A stretch of DNA of 64,000 bases. It comes from an uncultured Eggerthellaceae bacterium (GTDB lineage Bacteria > Actinomycetota > Coriobacteriia > Coriobacteriales > Eggerthellaceae). Positions 56,047-63,574 of the stretch are shown here, piece by piece. The notes beneath the pieces were generated by a model, which saw only the letters and a program-made list of their open reading frames with translations, was not told the origin of the DNA and searched no databases. Each line of letters opens with the position of its first letter. The first letter of the stretch is position 1. The stretch spans positions 62,001-126,000 of the forward strand of contig CANODU010000001.1 in the NCBI GenBank assembly GCA_947565185.1, read 5' to 3'. Position numbers and translations under genes: made by a program.

Positions 56047-57558
56047 TCAAACAGCGGGCCCTGCATCTCTGATCTTGCGCGATGCATGGGGGTGACGCGT
56101 GGCGAAGTTCTCTTGGAACATCCGGCCAAGCTTCAACGCTTGCTCCTCATAGGCGAAAGCGTCATCCCAGGACGATCGCGGATCCAAGATATCCGGGGAG
56201 CATCCGGGGCAGGAGAGGGGCACCTCGAATCCGAAGAGGTCATCTGTGCGGTATGCCACCTCATCAAGCTCCCCGCACAGCGCAGCGTTCACCATGGCGC
56301 GCGTCTCGGAGAGCGCCATGCGCTGGCCGCGCCCATTCCATCCGGTGTTCACCAGGAACACCTTCGCCCCTGCCTTGGCGATCTTCTCCTTGAGCATCTG
56401 CGCGTACACCTCAGGCTCCAACGGCAGGAATGGTTCGCCGAAGCAGGTGGAGAAGGTGGGCTCAGGGTCTGTGATGCCCACTTCGGTCCCTGCCACCTTC
56501 GATGTATATCCCGCCAAGAAGTAATACATGGCCTGATCCAGGCTCAAGCGTGCGATGGGCGGCAAGACGCCGAATGCATCCGCGGTCAAGAAGATGACGG
56601 TCGAGGGCACCTGTCCCCGCCCGGTTGGTTCCCTGCGGCTGATGTGGGCGATGGGGTATGCCGCGCGCGTGTTCTCCGTTACCGAAGGATCGGAGAAGTA
56701 CGGCTTGCGCGTCTTCTCGTCTATCACCACGTTCTCCAGCAACGCGCCATAGCGGATGGCATGGTAGATATCCGGTTCGCGCTCCAGGTCCAGATCGATG
56801 CATTTGGCATAGCAGCCGCCTTCGAAGTTGAAGACCTCATCATCGGCCCAGCCGTGCTCATCGTCGCCGATGAGGAAGCGCTCCGGGTCAGCGGAGAGGG
56901 TGGTCTTGCCTGTTCCTGACAGACCGAAGAACACCGCCGTGGCGCCTTCGCGGCCCACATTCGCCGAGCAATGCATGGGCAAGATGCCCTCTTCGGGCAA
57001 GAAGAAGTTCATGATGGAGAAGACGGTCTTCTTGATCTCGCCAGAATAGCGCGTGCCTGCGATGAGGGCTCTGCGGGCCTCGTAGTCGATCATGATGGCA
57101 GCATCGCTTCGGCTCTTGTCGCGCTGGGGATCGCATGAGAATCCCGGAGCGACGATGATGGTGAACGGATCTGCCTGAGCGTTGGCGGAGACATGCAAGA
57201 GCTGAGAGATGAAGAGCGCCTGACTCGGCAGTTCGCAGATAATGCGGAATCCCTTCGCATGTTCGGGCCAGACGCCCGCATAGCCTTCGAAGGCGTAGGT
57301 GTCGCGCTCATCAAGATAGTGTGATACGCGATCCCAGAGCGCGTCGAAGACCTCTTGCTCAACGGGTCGGTTGACCTCGCCCCAGGCAACGCGCGCATGG
57401 CTGGCAGCATTGTCGACGATGGCCTTGTCTTGGGCGGATCGCCCCGTGCGCGCGCCGGTCATCACGGCGACAGCGCCGGTATCAGTGAGCTTTCCCTCGC
57501 CCCTCTCTAGCGTTCGCTCGATGAGGTGCGGAATGGAGAGATTCAGGTGAACAGGCAT
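56047..57558 (-). CDS. pckA: Phosphoenolpyruvate carboxykinase (ATP)
   Basis: Interconverts oxaloacetate and PEP using ATP/ADP; in anaerobes it often runs toward oxaloacetate. The 503-aa protein has the P-loop GLSGTGKTTLSADPE, GDDEHGWADDEVFNFEGG, the substrate Arg in GTRYSGEIKKTVFSIMN, and TDAFGVLPPIARLS. Its C-terminus runs past the usual end with an RHPHASRKIRDAG tail. AAGGAAC precedes ATG 57558. Convergent with the LOG gene 12 bp away. Confidence 0.95.
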   Translation of the reverse strand: MPVHLNLSIPHLIERTLERGEGKLTDTGAVAVMTGARTGRSAQDKAIVDNAASHARVAWGEVNRPVEQEVFDALWDRVSHYLDERDTYAFEGYAGVWPEHAKGFRIICELPSQALFISQLLHVSANAQADPFTIIVAPGFSCDPQRDKSRSDAAIMIDYEARRALIAGTRYSGEIKKTVFSIMNFFLPEEGILPMHCSANVGREGATAVFFGLSGTGKTTLSADPERFLIGDDEHGWADDEVFNFEGGCYAKCIDLDLEREPDIYHAIRYGALLENVVIDEKTRKPYFSDPSVTENTRAAYPIAHISRREPTGRGQVPSTVIFLTADAFGVLPPIARLSLDQAMYYFLAGYTSKVAGTEVGITDPEPTFSTCFGEPFLPLEPEVYAQMLKEKIAKAGAKVFLVNTGWNGRGQRMALSETRAMVNAALCGELDEVAYRTDDLFGFEVPLSCPGCSPDILDPRSSWDDAFAYEEQALKLGRMFQENFATRHPHASRKIRDAGPAV

Positions 57559-57667
57559 GTCGTGTTCCTTGGATAGCCGCTATGGTGGTGCCATCTTAAC
57601 CCAAAGCGCGCATCTGGTGGATGCGTCCACGCATCGCACATCTTATGTGAGACAATGAGACTCACGT

Positions 57668-57688
57668 GCATCGCAGATGATGCGATGC
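57668..57688 (+). repeat. Hairpin upstream of the GNAT gene
   Basis: A perfect 8-bp stem, GCATCGCA and TGCGATGC, with loop GATGA, lies 24 bp before the GNAT start in the divergent region with pckA. Role unknown; it could be an operator or leader hairpin. Confidence 0.35.
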
Positions 57689-57712
57689 GCACGTTGCATG
57701 AGGAGGAGTGCC

Positions 57713-58237
57713 ATGGACATGGTCGTGCGCACCGCCACGCGCTCTGATATGGACAAGCTGGTGGCGCTCTATGAAGCCATCTCGAAGGAGGTGGCTGGCA
57801 CCGACAATGATCCCATCTGGGAAGTGGGCGTCTATCCCACGTTGGATGATCTGCGCGGCTTCATCGACGATGGCGCATTCTACGTTGCTGTGAAGGACGG
57901 GCGCGTGGCAGGAGCCATGGTGGCGAAGCGCGGTGGGGAAGACGGATATGAGAAAGTAGCGTGGATATCCCCCGTTCCCTTGGATCAGTCCGTCATCATC
58001 CACTTGTTCGGCATGCATCCTGACTTCAAGGGCAAGGGTCTGGCGCGTCCTTTCATGCGCTCTGTGGAACAGGATCTTGCTGCGAAGGGCCATCGCATCA
58101 TGCGCCTTGATGTCATCGCAGACAACGTGGGTGCCCAGCGCGTCTATGAGAAGCTGGGTTTCACCTCCTGTGGTACCACGTGGCTGGAATACCCTGACTA
58201 CCAGGGAGAATTCGCATTCTATGAGAAGGAGCTCTAA
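57713..58237 (+). CDS. GNAT family N-acetyltransferase
   Basis: A 174-aa acetyl-CoA-dependent transferase. The N-terminal VRTATRSDMDKLVALYEAIS, the central LFGMHPDFKGKGLARPFMR (acetyl-CoA-binding Q/RxxGxG/A), and the RVYEKLGFTSCGT motif are typical. Substrate unknown. GAGGAGG precedes ATG 57713. The next gene starts 1 bp after the stop. Confidence 0.88.
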   Translation: MDMVVRTATRSDMDKLVALYEAISKEVAGTDNDPIWEVGVYPTLDDLRGFIDDGAFYVAVKDGRVAGAMVAKRGGEDGYEKVAWISPVPLDQSVIIHLFGMHPDFKGKGLARPFMRSVEQDLAAKGHRIMRLDVIADNVGAQRVYEKLGFTSCGTTWLEYPDYQGEFAFYEKEL

Positions 58238-58238
58238 C

Positions 58239-58760
58239 ATGAATCCGCAAGCAGGTTGGTATGCAGATCCCTCGGGCGACGTGACGCGTCTGCGCTTTTG
58301 GGACGGCGCGCAATGGACAGACCAGTACATGCCGGCACCTCAGCCCCAACCGCAACCTCAACAACAGGCCCAACAGACTTATCAGCAGCCTCAGCAGACC
58401 TACCAACAAGCCTATCAGCAGATGCCCTCACAGCAGGCGCAGTATGCGCAGCAGCCGTATGCATCTGCCCCTAATAATCAAGATGCATTCATGCAAGCAG
58501 GCATGGCGCCCGGGCAGATCTATCCCATGACCGATACGGACCGCACCTTGCGCTTGATCGCGTTCATCTGGAACATCTTCTGCACGGTAGCATGCGCCAT
58601 CCTGCTCATTCCGCTGGCATGGATGATCCCCATGACCGTCCATACCTATGGCATCTACAAGGGCACGAAGCCCAATACCGTGGCATTCGGCGTTTGCACG
58701 CTGCTCTTCATCGGCGTCGTCTCAGGCGTGCTGCTTCTCTGTTCCAGCAAAGACGAATAG
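58239..58760 (+). CDS. DUF2510 membrane protein with Gln/Pro-rich linker
   Basis: A 173-aa protein with an N-terminal DUF2510 module (AGWYADPSGDVTRLRFWDGA, ending QWTDQYM). A ~75-residue low-complexity linker of Pro and Gln repeats follows, then two membrane helices (LIAFIWNIFCTVACAILLIP and the C-terminal VAFGVCTLLFIGVVSGVLLL). Such proteins are common in actinobacteria; function unknown. ATG 58239 follows GAAGGAG. The longer frame from 58077 is only the shadow of the GNAT gene. Confidence 0.88.
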   Translation: MNPQAGWYADPSGDVTRLRFWDGAQWTDQYMPAPQPQPQPQQQAQQTYQQPQQTYQQAYQQMPSQQAQYAQQPYASAPNNQDAFMQAGMAPGQIYPMTDTDRTLRLIAFIWNIFCTVACAILLIPLAWMIPMTVHTYGIYKGTKPNTVAFGVCTLLFIGVVSGVLLLCSSKDE

Positions 58761-58762
58761 CG

Positions 58763-58868
58763 GTATCAGGTAGTCTGTATCAGGGGGACGGAGGAGTGAG
58801 ACATCCGAAGGATGTCTCACTCCTCCGTCCCCCTGATACAGACTACCTCCGTCCCCGTGATACAGACC
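58763..58868. repeat. Long perfect hairpin with 22-bp direct repeat (REP/MITE-like)
   Basis: Bases 58768-58806 are exactly complementary to 58810-58848: a 39-bp perfect stem with a 3-nt GAA loop. The right arm's segment 58822-58843 is repeated at 58846-58867 with one mismatch, and a short GTATCAGG half-copy precedes the left arm (58763-58770). The GGGGGACGGAGG core and GTATCA/TGATAC ends resemble REP-type repeats mobilised by RAYT (Y1) transposases; no transposase is in the window. It separates two convergent genes and could also stop transcription in both directions. Confidence 0.8.
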
Positions 58869-59219
58869 CTAAAGCGGCGTGGTGCCGGGAGCGTCATTGC
58901 CCTCCAGCATGAATCGGATGCGCTCCTCAAGGCGCTGCTCGCTCACGATGGCGTCGAATAGCGGCGTCTTCTGGCCATGGGCCACATAGACGATGTAGGG
59001 CAGCGCCGCCACGGCGAATTTGATCCGGAGTGCGCGCTGCTCGTCGATGTTCACCAGGCAGAACTTGACGCGCCCTTCGAAGGTGTGAGAGAGCGCTTCG
59101 AGGGCAGGTGCCATCTCATCGCAGTAGGTGCACCAACCCGCCGTGAATGCGATGACGCACGGTATCGTGCTCTGCGCCACTTCCTCTTCGAAGGTCTCAT
59201 CGGATATATTGAAGACCAT
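58869..59219 (-). CDS. Thioredoxin-like protein
   Basis: A 116-aa thioredoxin-fold protein with the active site AGWCTYCDEMAP (CTYC instead of the classical CGPC) and the cis-proline in AALPYIVYV. No signal peptide, so cytoplasmic. The changed dipeptide between the cysteines would alter its redox potential. ATG 59219 is preferred to ATG 59222 for spacing from GAAGGAGG. The frame open to 59447 is the shadow of the next gene. Confidence 0.9.
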   Translation of the reverse strand: MVFNISDETFEEEVAQSTIPCVIAFTAGWCTYCDEMAPALEALSHTFEGRVKFCLVNIDEQRALRIKFAVAALPYIVYVAHGQKTPLFDAIVSEQRLEERIRFMLEGNDAPGTTPL

Positions 59220-59250
59220 CATGCCTCCTTCGCAAAGGGATCCGTCAGTC

Positions 59251-60189
59251 CTATTCCACGGACAGGATGCGCACGCAGGTGGGATTGCCATCGAAGTCCG
59301 TGCCGGCGGCAACAGCCAAACTGAAATCATCATCGGCCATGTGGGGCACGTCAAGGAGCGCCCGCGCCTGGGCGCGGTGATAGATATCCCAGAAGCCGTC
59401 GGTGCGCACCTCTCCTGTGCCCGGATGGACCCACGGGGCGTGCTCATGGTTGTCGAAGATGCTCTCGCTCAGAAGCCGGTTGCGGTGGCTCATGGCGCGC
59501 GCCATGGAATGCTTGCGGAAGAGGCGCTCAGCAAGGCCTATCACGCCGCGCTTCAGGCCACGCGGCGAGTGCAGCGCCATGAGCACGAGCCGATAGCCAT
59601 CCACGCCCGCCCCGTAGGCGTCAGGACGGATGTCCCTGCCAAGGGCGCATTTCGCTACGTACTTGTACATGAGCGATATCACGTGCACCACCTGCGGGGA
59701 CGCCTCTAAGGCAAGGGTGGTGTCGAAAGAGGCGATGGTGACGCCATCGATCTGGCTCAAGGTGAGGATATCCAGCTCTGATTCGATCTCTGCATGCACC
59801 TCATGGCCATCCTTGGCGGAAAGCCCTTCTATGCCCGCGCGCACGATGGCCTCTTGCTGCGCATAGATGAAGGGGTGCATCTGCGAGTCCAGGAGGAAGT
59901 GGCAATACAGTCCGCGGACATAGGCACCTCCGATGTCGGCCATGGAGTCAGGGAGCATGTTCGCCGCATCTCGCATGCAGCTAAGGATCCGCTGAGCGTC
60001 TGTCTTATGCATCTGGGTCCCCAAGCCCCAACCTGTCGCCTTGAGCTCTGTCGGACAGAAGAAGAGCACATCCGGTCCTTGATTTCCCAGCATGAACGCC
60101 TCGAAGGCTTCGCGCGTAGGGAAGACGGCCGGCGAGGTTCGCTCATAGAGGGTGCGACCGAAGAGGTAGTGCGTGATGACAGCAGGCAT
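59251..60189 (-). CDS. Zinc-dependent phospholipase C-like protein
   Basis: A 312-aa protein of the Zn_dep_PLPC type. It begins MPAVITHYLFGRTLYE and has the conserved FMLGNQGPDVLFF and YVRGLYCHFLLDSQMHPFIY segments, whose His and Asp would bind zinc. No signal peptide is evident, so it is probably cytoplasmic. Substrate unknown; the family name does not prove phospholipase activity. ATG 60189 follows GAAAGGTG. It lies 31 bp upstream of the thioredoxin gene on the same strand. Confidence 0.85.
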   Translation of the reverse strand: MPAVITHYLFGRTLYERTSPAVFPTREAFEAFMLGNQGPDVLFFCPTELKATGWGLGTQMHKTDAQRILSCMRDAANMLPDSMADIGGAYVRGLYCHFLLDSQMHPFIYAQQEAIVRAGIEGLSAKDGHEVHAEIESELDILTLSQIDGVTIASFDTTLALEASPQVVHVISLMYKYVAKCALGRDIRPDAYGAGVDGYRLVLMALHSPRGLKRGVIGLAERLFRKHSMARAMSHRNRLLSESIFDNHEHAPWVHPGTGEVRTDGFWDIYHRAQARALLDVPHMADDDFSLAVAAGTDFDGNPTCVRILSVE

Positions 60190-60205
60190 GAGACACCTTT
60201 CATGA

Positions 60206-60295
60206 GGGCATATCTTCGCACGATTATATGCCCCATCCGGCGTCTTCGTCATCACCAGCGGGGTTTTCCCTGTATGATATGCAGTTCATGCATAT
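60206..60295. promoter_or_regulatory. Two inverted repeats and -10 in the lysC/phospholipase divergent region
   Basis: GGGCATAT (60206-60213) pairs with ATATGCCC (60226-60233), and ATATGCA (60277-60283) pairs with TGCATAT (60289-60295). Both contain the ATATGC half-site. TATGAT (60273-60278) is a possible -10 for lysC. The repeats could be binding sites for one regulator on both sides of the region; no lysine riboswitch is visible. Confidence 0.4.
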
Positions 60296-60328
60296 ATGTT
60301 CCAGATCAAGGGATGCGTTAGCTCAAAG

Positions 60329-61606
60329 ATGGCTCTGATAGTTGCGAAGTTCGGGGGGACGTCAGTCGCGTCACCCGAGAGGATAAAAGGCGTGGCGGAC
60401 CGCCTGATCAAGATCCGCGAGCAGGGGGATCAGGTGGTTGCCGTGGTGTCTGCCATGGGCAAGACCACCGATGAGCTCATGGGGTTGGCGGCTGCGGTGA
60501 ATGATGACCCGCCTGCACGCGAGCTGGACCGCCTGCTCTCCACAGGGGAACAGGTATCCATGACCCTCTTGGCTTTGGCGTTGGAGGCGAAAGGGTATCA
60601 GTCCATCAGCTATACCGGCCGCCAAGCGGGCATAGAGACCAACGGCACCCACAACAAGGCGAAGATCGTGAAGGTGCACAACGAGCGCATCGAACGTGCG
60701 CTGGATGCTGGCTATATCCCTGTGGTCGCGGGCTTTCAGGGCATCGACGCGAATGGGGATATGACCACGCTCGGGCGCGGAGGGTCGGATACGACAGCCG
60801 TGGCTGTGGCGTGGGGGATCGGCGCTGATATCTGCGAGATCTATTCGGACGTGGATGGCGTCTACACCACCGATCCGCGCATCGCGCCTCGTGCCCATAA
60901 GCTGGCCAGCATCTCCTATGACGAGATGCTGGAGCTTTCCAGCGCAGGCTCTGGCGTGCTGCAGATGCGCGCCGTCGAATTCGCTAAGAAATGGGGCGTC
61001 ATCATCCACGCCCGCTCTGCATTCTCAGATGCACCCGGAACGCTCGTCAAGGAGGAGAGCCCAATGGAGCAGGCTGTCATCACGGGCATTGCCCATGACA
61101 CATCCGAGATGAAGGTCACCATCCGCAACGTGCCAGATACCACCGGCGTCGCTGCCAGGGTGTTCACCGCGCTTGCGGACAACATGGTGAACATGGACAT
61201 GATCATCCAGAACACCTCGCGCGATGGCGCTACGGACATCTCGTTCACCTGCCCTGAGGCCGACCTCTCGCGCGCTGTGGAGGCCATCGAGCGCGTGCTG
61301 CCCGAGATAGGCGCTGAGGGATGGGATGTAGATGAGGATGTCGCGAAGATCAGCCTGGTGGGCACGGGCATGAAGTCCTCGCCTGGCGTCTCAGCCTTGG
61401 CGTTCCGCACCATGTCAGAGAACGATATCAACATCCTCGCCATCTCTACGTCTCCCATTCGCCTGTCCATGGTGATCGAGGCAGCGGAGGCGCAACGGGC
61501 CGTGCAAGTGCTGCACACCGCGTTCGACCTGGATTCCGACAGCGTCTTCGAAGAGACGCAGCTCTCAGCAGAGGAGATCGCTGACAAGATGAAGAAGGGC
61601 AGGTAG
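60329..61606 (+). CDS. lysC: Aspartate kinase, alpha form
   Basis: First step of lysine, threonine and methionine synthesis: ATP-dependent phosphorylation of aspartate. The 425-aa product opens MALIVAKFGGTSVASPERI, with GRGGSDTTAVAVAWG and the YSDVDGVYTTDPR motif, then two C-terminal ACT domains (about 260-400) for feedback control. ATG 60329 fits the family N-terminus, though the nearest purine-rich site is 15 nt away; an in-frame ATG at 60296 is possible. Inside the gene a second start site would yield the beta subunit. asd follows directly. Confidence 0.96.
   Translation: MALIVAKFGGTSVASPERIKGVADRLIKIREQGDQVVAVVSAMGKTTDELMGLAAAVNDDPPARELDRLLSTGEQVSMTLLALALEAKGYQSISYTGRQAGIETNGTHNKAKIVKVHNERIERALDAGYIPVVAGFQGIDANGDMTTLGRGGSDTTAVAVAWGIGADICEIYSDVDGVYTTDPRIAPRAHKLASISYDEMLELSSAGSGVLQMRAVEFAKKWGVIIHARSAFSDAPGTLVKEESPMEQAVITGIAHDTSEMKVTIRNVPDTTGVAARVFTALADNMVNMDMIIQNTSRDGATDISFTCPEADLSRAVEAIERVLPEIGAEGWDVDEDVAKISLVGTGMKSSPGVSALAFRTMSENDINILAISTSPIRLSMVIEAAEAQRAVQVLHTAFDLDSDSVFEETQLSAEEIADKMKKGR
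61064..61606 (+). CDS. lysC: Aspartate kinase beta subunit from an internal start
   Basis: Within lysC, AAGGAGG (61049-61055) lies 8 nt before an in-frame ATG at 61064, giving a 180-aa protein of just the two ACT domains. Overlapping alpha and beta aspartokinase products from one gene are known in Corynebacterium and Bacillus; here the internal ribosome binding site is better than that of the full-length form. Production of the beta product is inferred. Confidence 0.7.
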   Translation: MEQAVITGIAHDTSEMKVTIRNVPDTTGVAARVFTALADNMVNMDMIIQNTSRDGATDISFTCPEADLSRAVEAIERVLPEIGAEGWDVDEDVAKISLVGTGMKSSPGVSALAFRTMSENDINILAISTSPIRLSMVIEAAEAQRAVQVLHTAFDLDSDSVFEETQLSAEEIADKMKKGR

Positions 61607-62665
61607 ATGAGCATGCAAGCAAAGACGATGCCGGCACGTCCGGTGGTAGCGGTGGCAGGAGCCACAGGTGCGGTGGGCCATGAGTTCATGAAGGTGCTCC
61701 ACGAGGTGGATTTCCCTGCTTCAGAGGTGCGGGCTCTGGCATCTGCGCGTTCTGCAGGCACGAAGCTTCCCTTCGACGGCTGCGGGGATGTGGCGCCGGG
61801 GGATCTCACGGTCGCTGAGATGACGCCCGAGTCCTTCAAGGGCGTCGATATCGCGCTCTTCTCAGCTGGAGCGAGCGTGTCGCGCCAGATGCGCCAAGCG
61901 GTGGTGGATGCTGGCGCGGTCATGATAGATAATTCCAGCGCCTTCCGCATGGATCCAGATGTACCGCTCGTGGTGCCAGAGGTGAACCCTGAGGACGTCC
62001 AGTGGCATGAGGGCGTCATCGCGAATCCCAATTGCTCCACCATTCAGATGGTGGTGGCCCTCAAGCCGCTCGATGACATCTCTCCCATCAAGCGCGTGGT
62101 GGTTTCCACCTATCAAGCGGCGTCAGGGGCAGGGGCTGCGGCCATGGATGAGCTGTACAGCCAGACCCGGGAGTTCTTGGATGGCGTACCTGATGAGGAT
62201 CTCACCGTGAGCGCCTTCCAACATCGCATCGCCTTCAACACCATCCCTCATATCGACGTGTTCCTAGAGGATGGGTCCACCAAAGAAGAGTGGAAGATGG
62301 TGGCCGAGACGAAGAAGATCATGCATCGCGAATCCTTGGAGGTGGCAGCCACGTGCGTGCGCGTGCCCGTTCTGCGCTGCCATGGAGAAGCGGTGAACGT
62401 TGAGTTCGAAGGAGCGGTATCGGTCGAAGATGCGCGTCGGGCGCTTGAGGATGCGCCGGGTATCGTGGTCATGGATGACGTGGCGAACAACGTCTACCCC
62501 ATGCCGGGCCTGCTGGCGCATTCCACACCGGTCTATGTGGGCCGCATCCGCAAGGACGCGAGCGTTCCCTTTGGCATCGCGTTTTGGGATGTGGCTGACC
62601 AGATCCGCAAGGGCGCGGCGCTCAATGCAGTACAGATCGCTCTTCTTCTCATTCCCTCTGAATAG
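61607..62665 (+). CDS. asd: Aspartate-semialdehyde dehydrogenase
   Basis: Reduces aspartyl phosphate to aspartate semialdehyde with NADPH. The 352-aa product shows the Rossmann motif VAGATGAVGHEFMKVL, the active Cys in ANPNCSTIQMV, the YQAASGAGAAAMDEL loop and the catalytic His in VRVPVLRCHGEAV. The start is directly after the lysC stop with GAAGGGCAGG upstream, so the two form an ask-asd operon. Confidence 0.96.
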   Translation: MSMQAKTMPARPVVAVAGATGAVGHEFMKVLHEVDFPASEVRALASARSAGTKLPFDGCGDVAPGDLTVAEMTPESFKGVDIALFSAGASVSRQMRQAVVDAGAVMIDNSSAFRMDPDVPLVVPEVNPEDVQWHEGVIANPNCSTIQMVVALKPLDDISPIKRVVVSTYQAASGAGAAAMDELYSQTREFLDGVPDEDLTVSAFQHRIAFNTIPHIDVFLEDGSTKEEWKMVAETKKIMHRESLEVAATCVRVPVLRCHGEAVNVEFEGAVSVEDARRALEDAPGIVVMDDVANNVYPMPGLLAHSTPVYVGRIRKDASVPFGIAFWDVADQIRKGAALNAVQIALLLIPSE

Positions 62666-62687
62666 AGGGAATGAATGACGCTGCGGC

Positions 62688-62782
62688 TCCGACCAGCACC
62701 TGATCTCGCCCCTTGTTCTGGGCTCGGCGTTGGACGAAGCCAACTTGGCCCAGAGGCGGGGCGATATCAGGCACCGGTCGGA
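62688..62782 (+). ncRNA. Long rod-like hairpin between asd and tlyA (candidate RNA element)
   Basis: Five consecutive perfect stems form one 95-nt rod: 62688-62694 with 62776-62782, 62699-62704 with 62766-62771, 62707-62712 with 62758-62763, 62717-62723 with 62748-62754, and 62729-62733 with 62740-62744. Together they make 31 base pairs around a 6-nt loop. No T-run follows and no protein is encoded. The next gene, tlyA, has a poor ribosome binding site. It may be a mobile palindromic element, an RNase III-type processing site or a regulatory RNA. Confidence 0.45.
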
Positions 62783-62811
62783 CCCTCGCTTCCTTCTATT
62801 CGACCTGGCTC

Positions 62812-63546
62812 ATGAAGAGATCGAGATTGGATCAGCTGCTCGTAGAACGCGGGCTGTTCCTATCAACGGATGATGCGGCACGGGCGGTGTATGCGCGCGA
62901 AGTGCGCGTGGGCGATGCCTATGCCACAAGCCCCGCCATGCTGGTGGCACCCGATGCGGATATCACCGTGAAGGGCGCAAAGCGGTTCGTGTCCCGTGGC
63001 GGCGACAAGCTGCAAGGAGCTCTTGATGCCTTTGGCATCGAGGTGGCCGGAGCGCACTGCATCGACATCGGGTCGTCCACCGGTGGCTTCACCGATTGCC
63101 TCTTGCAAGCGGGTGCGGCAAGCGTTGCGTGCGTGGATGTGAATTATGGTCAGCTTGCATGGAAGGTGCGCACCGATCCGCGTGTGAGCGTCTTCGAGCG
63201 CACGAACATCAAGCATGCTGACCCTGATGCTCTGGGCGCTCCCTTCGACATCATCGTCATCGATGTGAGCTTCATCGGCCTTGCATCCTTGGCACCCCTC
63301 TTTCCGGATCTCTCGCATGAGAAGACCCAGCTCATCGGGCTGGTGAAGCCGCAATTCGAATCGCACCGGGATGAGACCGATCGGGGCATCGTGCGCGACG
63401 AAGCCATCCGCGTACGCACAGTGGATGAGGTGCGCCGCTCCCTTGAGGATGTGGGCTTCGTGGTGAAGAGCACCTGCGCATCGCCCATAACCGGCCATAA
63501 GGGCAACGTGGAATATCTCATCCACGGAATCTTCACATTGTTATAA
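62812..63546 (+). CDS. tlyA: TlyA family rRNA methyltransferase
   Basis: Predicted 2'-O-methyltransferase of 16S C1409 and 23S C1920; in mycobacteria required for capreomycin sensitivity. The 244-aa product has an N-terminal S4 RNA-binding domain (about 3-60: RLDQLLVERGLFLSTDDAAR) and an FtsJ-like SAM domain with DIGSSTGGFTDCLLQAG, VDVNYGQLAWKVR and VIDVSFIGLASL (K-D-K-type core). ATG 62812 has no clear Shine-Dalgarno and sits just after the long hairpin. Confidence 0.92.
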   Translation: MKRSRLDQLLVERGLFLSTDDAARAVYAREVRVGDAYATSPAMLVAPDADITVKGAKRFVSRGGDKLQGALDAFGIEVAGAHCIDIGSSTGGFTDCLLQAGAASVACVDVNYGQLAWKVRTDPRVSVFERTNIKHADPDALGAPFDIIVIDVSFIGLASLAPLFPDLSHEKTQLIGLVKPQFESHRDETDRGIVRDEAIRVRTVDEVRRSLEDVGFVVKSTCASPITGHKGNVEYLIHGIFTLL

Positions 63547-63547
63547 T
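63539..63547 (+). promoter_or_regulatory. Extended -10 promoter of the symporter gene
   Basis: TG-T-TATAAT (63539-63547) overlaps the tlyA stop and lies 27 bp before the symporter start. No matching -35 is seen, as is common for extended -10 promoters. Confidence 0.55.
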
Positions 63548-63574
63548 CCATAGCATCTACCTTAAGGAGGAGCT

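Noticed and set aside
60190-60328. Lysine riboswitch before lysC
   Set aside because: The region is only 139 bp and shows two short dyads, not the multi-stem lysine aptamer.
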